Positions 59,001 through 64,000 of a stretch of 64,000 nt of DNA are shown here, piece after piece. Origin of the DNA: a virus; IMG/VR virus record IMGVR_UViG_3300034105_003474, positions 62,001 through 126,000 of that record; one strand, given 5' to 3'. How positions within the stretch are numbered: position 1 is the first letter of the stretch; each line of letters starts with the position of its first letter. A program made the position numbers and the translations under genes. The notes under the pieces are model-generated. The model ran no database searches. It saw only the letters and a list, made by a program, of their open reading frames with translations, and had not been told where the DNA came from.

Positions 59001-59348
59001 ATGCCGATACAACCATCCGAATACGGAAATACTGGTGACATATATATTGACACCGTTACGGGTGATTTCTATGGTCCGAAAACACTAGAGGGCTGGCCGG
59101 ATACACCGTTTTTTACTGCCTTAACTTCCTCCACGGTAGATATCGCCGTACTCAACGATCGCACTATTTTCACGCAGGGGTCTGCTTCAAGCACTTGGAA
59201 CATCACTCATGCTTTAGGGGGGCGACCTTCAGTGACTGTCGTAGATAGCGCGGGTACAGTCGTTTATGGTGAAGTGCGATATAATAGCAACACAAGTATT
59301 ACCGTTACTTTTTCATCACCCTTTTCTGGTTTTGCTTATTTGACATAA
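59001..59348 (+). CDS. Tail fibre adaptor-like protein (115 aa)
   Basis: It begins YGNTGDIYIDTVTGDFYGPK, a typical phrase of phage fibre proteins. The C-terminal ~55 residues (STWNITHALGGRPSVTVVDS then GTVVYGEVRYNSNTSITVTF) match the C-terminal domain of the next gene's product (TVTHNFDTLDVSVQIVEVAG). The shared end domain suggests a common binding or trimerisation unit. Confidence 0.68.
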   Translation: MPIQPSEYGNTGDIYIDTVTGDFYGPKTLEGWPDTPFFTALTSSTVDIAVLNDRTIFTQGSASSTWNITHALGGRPSVTVVDSAGTVVYGEVRYNSNTSITVTFSSPFSGFAYLT

Positions 59349-59359
59349 GGATTTAAAAC

Positions 59360-60667
59360 ATGGCACAAAAATTTCTAACTAATGTTGACCTTAACCAGAA
59401 CCAATTAATTAACGCCTCGTTTGAGGTTGTGGGCACAGACCCATCAAGCGGCAACTTTGAAGGTCGCTTAATTTACCAGTCCACGACTGACACAATCAAG
59501 GTTTATGCAAACGGTGCTTGGCGTTCACTACCACACACCATTGTTTCGGGTGGTGGCGCAGGTATTGCTGAAGCCCTTACGGTCTCTGAGTCCAACGGCA
59601 CAGTAACTCTTACTCTTAATGTTGCTGACACGGACAGCGCTGGTTTGTTGCCAGCCACATTTTGGCAGATGCTCAATGATGCGACCGATGCCGCAACTGC
59701 AAGCAAACTTGTCAAGCGAGACGCCTCGGGTAACGCAAAAGTTGCTACCCCAACAGATGCCGCACATATTGCCACCAAGGGATATGTTGACTCAGCACGA
59801 CAAGGTCTTGATGTCAAAGCATCAGTAAGGGTTGCTACTACCGCCCCAATCAACCTTGCCACAGATCTTGAGGCTGGCGATGTAATTGACGGTGTAACAC
59901 TTGTTGCTGGTGATCGCGTTCTTGTCAAGAATCAGAGCACTGCTTCTGAAAACGGTATTTATGTTGCTGTTGCTTCTGGTGCAGCCTCCCGTTCTTCGGA
60001 CGCAAACGGAACAGCCGACACAGGTGAACTAACGAGTGGAACATTCACATTCGTTGAAGCAGGAACTGTCAACTTTGATTCTGGTTTTGTTATTTCTACA
60101 GACGGAACAATCACTGTTGGTACAACAGGAATTACTTGGACACAGTTTTCGGGTGCTGGTTCTTTTGAAGCAGGAGATGGACTTTCAAAGAGCGGTACGC
60201 AAGTCAATGTTAATGTCACTGCGAACCGTACTGCAATCACGGCTGACGCGATTGACATTTCAGCCAACTATGTTGGTCAGTCCTCAATCACAACACTTGG
60301 TACGATCACAACAGGTATTTGGAACGGTACAGATGTTGCTGTTGCAGACGGTGGTACTGGTGCAAGCGATGCGGCAAGTGCCAGAACGAACCTTGGTATC
60401 AAAACAACGGCTGGTGCAGTCACAACAACCACCTCAAAACTTGCCCGCGTAGCAAGTCAAGGATGCACGGCTAACGCCTCTGGAACCTCTACGACAACAG
60501 TAACCCACAACTTTGACACGCTTGATGTGAGCGTACAGATTGTTGAAGTCGCTGGCGGAGCAACAGTGTTTGGTGATGTCGTCCGCAACAATGCTGACAC
60601 AGTTACAGTAACGCTTCTTGGCGCAAGTATTCAAGCAAACGATTACAGAATCATAGTAACTGGTTAA
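59360..60667 (+). CDS. Tail fibre protein (435 aa)
   Basis: 435 residues. MAQKFLTNVDLNQNQL opening, then YQSTTDTIKVYANGAWRSLP, and a central domain with KGYVDSARQGLDVKASVRVA, VAGDRVLVKNQSTASENGIY, FTFVEAGTVNFDSGFVIST typical of phage fibres. The end domain is shared with the preceding gene. It probably binds the host surface. Confidence 0.78.
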   Translation: MAQKFLTNVDLNQNQLINASFEVVGTDPSSGNFEGRLIYQSTTDTIKVYANGAWRSLPHTIVSGGGAGIAEALTVSESNGTVTLTLNVADTDSAGLLPATFWQMLNDATDAATASKLVKRDASGNAKVATPTDAAHIATKGYVDSARQGLDVKASVRVATTAPINLATDLEAGDVIDGVTLVAGDRVLVKNQSTASENGIYVAVASGAASRSSDANGTADTGELTSGTFTFVEAGTVNFDSGFVISTDGTITVGTTGITWTQFSGAGSFEAGDGLSKSGTQVNVNVTANRTAITADAIDISANYVGQSSITTLGTITTGIWNGTDVAVADGGTGASDAASARTNLGIKTTAGAVTTTTSKLARVASQGCTANASGTSTTTVTHNFDTLDVSVQIVEVAGGATVFGDVVRNNADTVTVTLLGASIQANDYRIIVTG

Positions 60668-60726
60668 TACACATAGTTAGCCTTGAGGGGTTGACGAACT
60701 ACACAAAATAGCGATTGAGGTCGCAA

Positions 60727-61278
60727 GTGGCACAAAAATTTGTAACTCCTATTACCATCAAACAGTTGGCGTCTGCTGGCTCAGATGCGCTCACCGTATT
60801 TCTTGACGGCGAAACCTACGGTCGTGTAAAACTTGAAGCAGGCGGTCGCCTTTCTTGGAGTAATGGTGCCGGATCTTACGACACAAATCTTTATCGTGAT
60901 TCCGCAAATGTTCTTGCTACCGACGATGTCCTGAAGGCAATTTCTGGTGTGGTCACACTTGCCGTTAATGGTGTCCCCACTGCAGCCCTTCCTGATGGCG
61001 CTATTGCTGTTGACACTTTAAACAATGCTTTCTATTTCCGTTCCAACTCAACATGGACACAGGTCAGTGGCGGTGGTGCTTCGTTAACCGTTGCTGAAAC
61101 TGCGCCAGCGTCACCCGATCTTGGTGACTTGTGGTTTGAGTCTGACTCTGGTAGAACTTTTGTTTACTATGATTCGCAGTGGGTTGAAATTGGTGGAGGC
61201 GGAGGCGGTGGTGGTGGTAGCACAACCGACGAAGGATCTATCGCTATGGTCGCATCTTGGATGGTTGGGAGTAACTAA
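60727..61278 (+). CDS. Tail fibre/virion protein with Gly-rich linker (183 aa)
   Basis: GTG 60727 is chosen because GAGG lies six bases upstream and the product then begins VAQKFVTPITIKQL, parallel to the MAQKFLTNVDL start of the fibre above. The middle is beta-rich (DGETYGRVKLEAGGRLSW). TAPASPDLGDLWFESDSG precedes a run of Gly (about 160-170) and a short end. A short fibre or fibre-tip component. Confidence 0.65.
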   Translation: MAQKFVTPITIKQLASAGSDALTVFLDGETYGRVKLEAGGRLSWSNGAGSYDTNLYRDSANVLATDDVLKAISGVVTLAVNGVPTAALPDGAIAVDTLNNAFYFRSNSTWTQVSGGGASLTVAETAPASPDLGDLWFESDSGRTFVYYDSQWVEIGGGGGGGGGSTTDEGSIAMVASWMVGSN

Positions 61279-61601
61279 TGGGTGTTGAATATTTTAATAA
61301 CAAAACCCCGGCTGCGGGTGTCGCGTTCAACCTGATCGCGGTATCTGCCTCTTATGACTATCTGACTTCAGTTGTTTGCACAAACAAAGGAATGGGCGAC
61401 GCAAAAGTGACCATATACGCCATGACCTCTGGTGGGGCTGAAGCGGACACGATGTACTTTGCTAAAGAACAAGTAGTTCCGGGTAACTCTACATTTGAAA
61501 CAAAAAAACTAACGATTACTGGCACCAAAGCACTGTGGGCACTTTCAGACAACGGAAACGTGTCCTTTGCTTCGGTAGGGCTAAGAACGAGTAGGGTATA
61601 A
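61278..61601 (+). CDS. Small beta-sandwich virion protein (107 aa)
   Basis: TAATG coupling with the previous gene. The beta-rich product contains AYDYLTSVVCTNKGMGDAKV-like strands, EQVVPGNSTFETKKLTI and NGNVSFASVGLR, resembling the small decoration or fibre-tip proteins with a phage-type immunoglobulin-like fold. No enzymatic motif. Confidence 0.58.
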   Translation: MGVEYFNNKTPAAGVAFNLIAVSASYDYLTSVVCTNKGMGDAKVTIYAMTSGGAEADTMYFAKEQVVPGNSTFETKKLTITGTKALWALSDNGNVSFASVGLRTSRV

Positions 61602-61876
61602 TGGCATCCATGGGATCATCTGATGTTATAATTTTTCAACCTGAAACGGTGTCTGATTTGTATGGGCGCGTTTTCTATGGCTTAAAATATGACCCATCAA
61701 CTGGTTTGGCGGAGATTGAACAAATAGAATCCGGCGAAGTTATCTCTATCCCCACACTGTCGCCCGGTATCACTTATGAAACTAGCGATTATGCGACGTG
61801 GCTTTCATCTACCAAGTATTTGGACTTTACTTGGGAGTCCACTTTATCATCTAATCTTATTATGGAGGTTGCGTAA
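61601..61876 (+). CDS. Small fibre-region protein (91 aa)
   Basis: Start overlaps the previous stop by one base, and its stop overlaps the ATG of the next gene. GRVFYGLKYDPSTGLAEIEQ and TPGITYETSDYATWLS are beta-type segments. It is probably a fibre-associated protein. I do not recognise the family. Confidence 0.55.
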   Translation: MASMGSSDVIIFQPETVSDLYGRVFYGLKYDPSTGLAEIEQIESGEVISIPTLSPGITYETSDYATWLSSTKYLDFTWESTLSSNLIMEVA

Positions 61877-64000
61877 TGCCACAATTAATTGACTTAGGTC
61901 GTATTCGTTTTTCATTCTTGGGCGACTACAGTTCAGGAACTACCTACAAAGTCAACGACGTTGTGCGTTATGGCGCAAATTTGTATGTTTACATTAATGC
62001 AAGTGGCACAGCGGGCAATGTTCCGACCAATGCAACATACTGGTCATCTATTCTCAGCGGTTTTGAACACAAGGGAGTTTACAGCAGCGGAACTACCTAC
62101 AAAATAGCGGAAACAGTTACATACAGTGGTTCCATCTACCAAGTAATAACTTCCACCACTGTAGGAAATCTCCCGACAAACGCAACCTATTGGAAATTGA
62201 TTCTTGAAGGCGCTTTCCCCACACAAACAGGTCTAGCAAATAGCATCCTTGAGACAAACGGAACAGTCACTAACTGGACGGCAACCCCAAATCTTGAAGG
62301 TTTGACAGTTTTGGCTGATACGGAACTCAAGGGTGATCTCGTTTCCTCATACAGGCAAGTAAGTGTCACAAACATAGGTAAGTCTGGGAATACGGTCACA
62401 GCCACAACGAGTACACCTCACCTGTTTGACGTAGGCGACACTGTTGTGATCGCTGGTATTTCAGGAGACTTTAACACCTCGTCAACCGTGGCGACTGTGC
62501 CAAGTAGTACAACATTTACGTACAGCATGAGCATGTCGGGAACTATCGCTTCTGCCTCTGTTAGTGGCACTGCTACCGTCTACGGAAACATTTCAACATC
62601 GGGAACAATTACATCAACTGGCAATGTCGTCCTCACTGGTGGATCACTATCTGTTGTCGGCGGGAATACCAGCATGACAGGAACCCTCCTCGTTTCTGGT
62701 GCAACAACCATAAGCAACGATGCGGTTGTCAAGCAAGCGCTAGATGTAGAAGGAGCATTTGAAGTTACTGGTCGTACCCGCGACATTACCCATAGGGCTT
62801 TGTCTGGAACAACAGTTACATTCACAACCAACACACCGCATGCGCTTATTGTTGGGGATGTAGTAACAACATCAGGACTTGTAAACACCGACTACAACTT
62901 TACAAAAACAGTAACAGCCATCCCAACGACCACAACCTTTACAGTTACCGCAACAATTTCTGGTGGAAACGTCGCAACAACCGCCGCATCTGGAACTGTT
63001 GTGGCAAAGAGTTTGGCTACCTTTAGTAGTGCTGACATTACAGAAAACCTAGATGTTGCAGGAAGGGCTATTGTTTCTACTGAGTTCCGCTCAGAAGGAA
63101 TCACCCTTGTAGGTAGTTCTGCCCGTGACCAGTACGACACAAACGGACTAGTCACAAAAACCATTACGACATCGGCACTCACGAGCAACGTTGTTACGAT
63201 AACAACCTCGGCTGCGCACGGTTTCTCACCGTATCAGTTTGTAGAAGTCACCAGCAGTAGAGCCTCTATTAACGGAACTTTTGAGATTGTTGCAGTACCA
63301 ACCTCAACCACTTTCACTTATGCCCTGACTTTGGGCAACCTCGCATCAGCAGCAACAACTGGAACCGTTGAAACGATACCCGGTTTCACAAACCTGATGG
63401 CGTTGTTCACTTCAGACGCAAATGATGACTATTCGCAAGTTGCTGTACAAAACACGGCTGGTGGTGCCAACGTGTCAAGCGACTTCATCGCCTACCCAGA
63501 TAATGGAACTGACTTTTCTGGCTACATTGACATGGGTATTACATCAAGTACTTTTTCCGATCCAGAGTTCACAATTACGGGAGCGAACGACGGCTACATA
63601 TTCATGACAGCCCCAGTGGGCAGCGCTGGAAACGGAAACCTGGTATTAGCGACAGGCGATACAGGGGCAGAAAATAAGATTGTTTTTGCCGCTGGTGGTT
63701 TGAGCACAAACAATACACAAATGGTGATAACACCAGACGAAAACATACATATTGAAATTCCCACGCCGTCAACCTCTTCGTCTACTGGCGCGTTAACGGT
63801 TGTCGGTGGTGTTGGAATTACGGGAGATATGAACATTCAAGGTGATGTTGCCATTCAGGGAACAATCACATTTGGTGGTGGCGGCACAACCGTAGAAACA
63901 TCAAACCTTGCGGTCACTGACCCGATTGTTTTTGTTGGTACCAATAACCAAGCAGACACTGTAGATCTTTCGTTTCTTGGGGAGTACCAGAAATCAGCAA
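61876..64000 (+). CDS. Large tail fibre, N-terminal part (cut by right edge)
   Basis: The frame runs from ATG 61876 to the window end without a stop (708 codons). The first ~120 residues contain two chitin-binding-like repeats: GTTYKVNDVVRYGANLYVYI ... ATYW and GTTYKIAETVTYSGSIYQVI ... ATYW. Then come three HGF-type beta-domains (about 175-235, 300-375 and 430-500: e.g. VTATTSTPHLFDVGDTVVIA; VTITTSAAHGFSPYQFVEVT) between strand-rich fibre segments. The visible end reaches DPIVFVGTNNQADTVDLSFL. Probably the main receptor-binding fibre. Confidence 0.85.
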   Translation, partial: MPQLIDLGRIRFSFLGDYSSGTTYKVNDVVRYGANLYVYINASGTAGNVPTNATYWSSILSGFEHKGVYSSGTTYKIAETVTYSGSIYQVITSTTVGNLPTNATYWKLILEGAFPTQTGLANSILETNGTVTNWTATPNLEGLTVLADTELKGDLVSSYRQVSVTNIGKSGNTVTATTSTPHLFDVGDTVVIAGISGDFNTSSTVATVPSSTTFTYSMSMSGTIASASVSGTATVYGNISTSGTITSTGNVVLTGGSLSVVGGNTSMTGTLLVSGATTISNDAVVKQALDVEGAFEVTGRTRDITHRALSGTTVTFTTNTPHALIVGDVVTTSGLVNTDYNFTKTVTAIPTTTTFTVTATISGGNVATTAASGTVVAKSLATFSSADITENLDVAGRAIVSTEFRSEGITLVGSSARDQYDTNGLVTKTITTSALTSNVVTITTSAAHGFSPYQFVEVTSSRASINGTFEIVAVPTSTTFTYALTLGNLASAATTGTVETIPGFTNLMALFTSDANDDYSQVAVQNTAGGANVSSDFIAYPDNGTDFSGYIDMGITSSTFSDPEFTITGANDGYIFMTAPVGSAGNGNLVLATGDTGAENKIVFAAGGLSTNNTQMVITPDENIHIEIPTPSTSSSTGALTVVGGVGITGDMNIQGDVAIQGTITFGGGGTTVETSNLAVTDPIVFVGTNNQADTVDLSFLGEYQKSA

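Noticed and set aside
1-64000. CRISPR array, tRNA genes, insertion sequences, integrase or attachment sites
   Set aside because: Looked for spaced direct repeats, cloverleaf-like intergenic segments and recombinase motifs. None could be supported. A tRNA scan would be the decisive check.

Overview
The window is part of a large tailed-phage genome with a contractile (myovirus) tail. A tail sheath, a tail tube, a gp25/J/I-type baseplate, a portal, an HK97-fold capsid and a large terminase are all recognisable. A WhiB-type iron-sulfur regulator near the left edge points to an actinobacterial host. The moderate base composition would fit an aquatic actinobacterium, but the host is an inference. 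I see no integrase, tRNA, CRISPR array, insertion sequence or host-like gene.

Layout. (1) 1-6.5 kb, mostly +: a truncated gene, WhiB, a primase-helicase, a probable small terminase, a lysine-rich basic protein, a DNA methyltransferase and a small beta-rich protein, ending at a perfect 20-bp inverted-repeat terminator. (2) 6.5-9.8 kb, minus: a B12-dependent ribonucleotide reductase and small conserved genes. (3) 9.9-12.1 kb, plus: a Cys-based protein phosphatase, a histone-deacetylase-fold enzyme and three small proteins. (4) 12.1-37.4 kb, minus: one long, tightly coupled head operon. It is read right to left: small membrane protein, portal-MuF fusion, prohead protease, PepSY protein, about 16 kb of cargo-like genes, major capsid protein, then Cys-rich genes and a staphylococcal-type nuclease. 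(5) 37.4-43.3 kb, plus: large terminase, Xre regulator, Rad52-type annealing protein, Cas4/RecB-type nuclease, and a PAPS-reductase-like/ParB-like pair. (6) 43.3-64 kb, plus: arginine-rich protein, connector, neck, sheath, tube, frameshifted tail chaperones, tape measure, baseplate, and tail fibres that run off the right edge.

The most unusual part is the block between the prohead protease and the capsid gene. Four very large proteins and a fifth related one carry a cysteine-containing module (CPxGT..GGQ.TD...CG). Three of them end in an HGGN-type kinase-like domain and a fourth has a possible GNAT-like end. A neighbouring gene carries an ADP-ribosyltransferase-like domain. Small proteins of 87-105 residues lie between the large ones. 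My reading is that these are capsid-packaged effectors delivered with the DNA, comparable in concept to T4 Alt. The separate phosphatase-deacetylase pair suggests that this phage invests heavily in modifying host proteins.

No DNA polymerase, endolysin or certain holin is visible. These probably lie outside the window.
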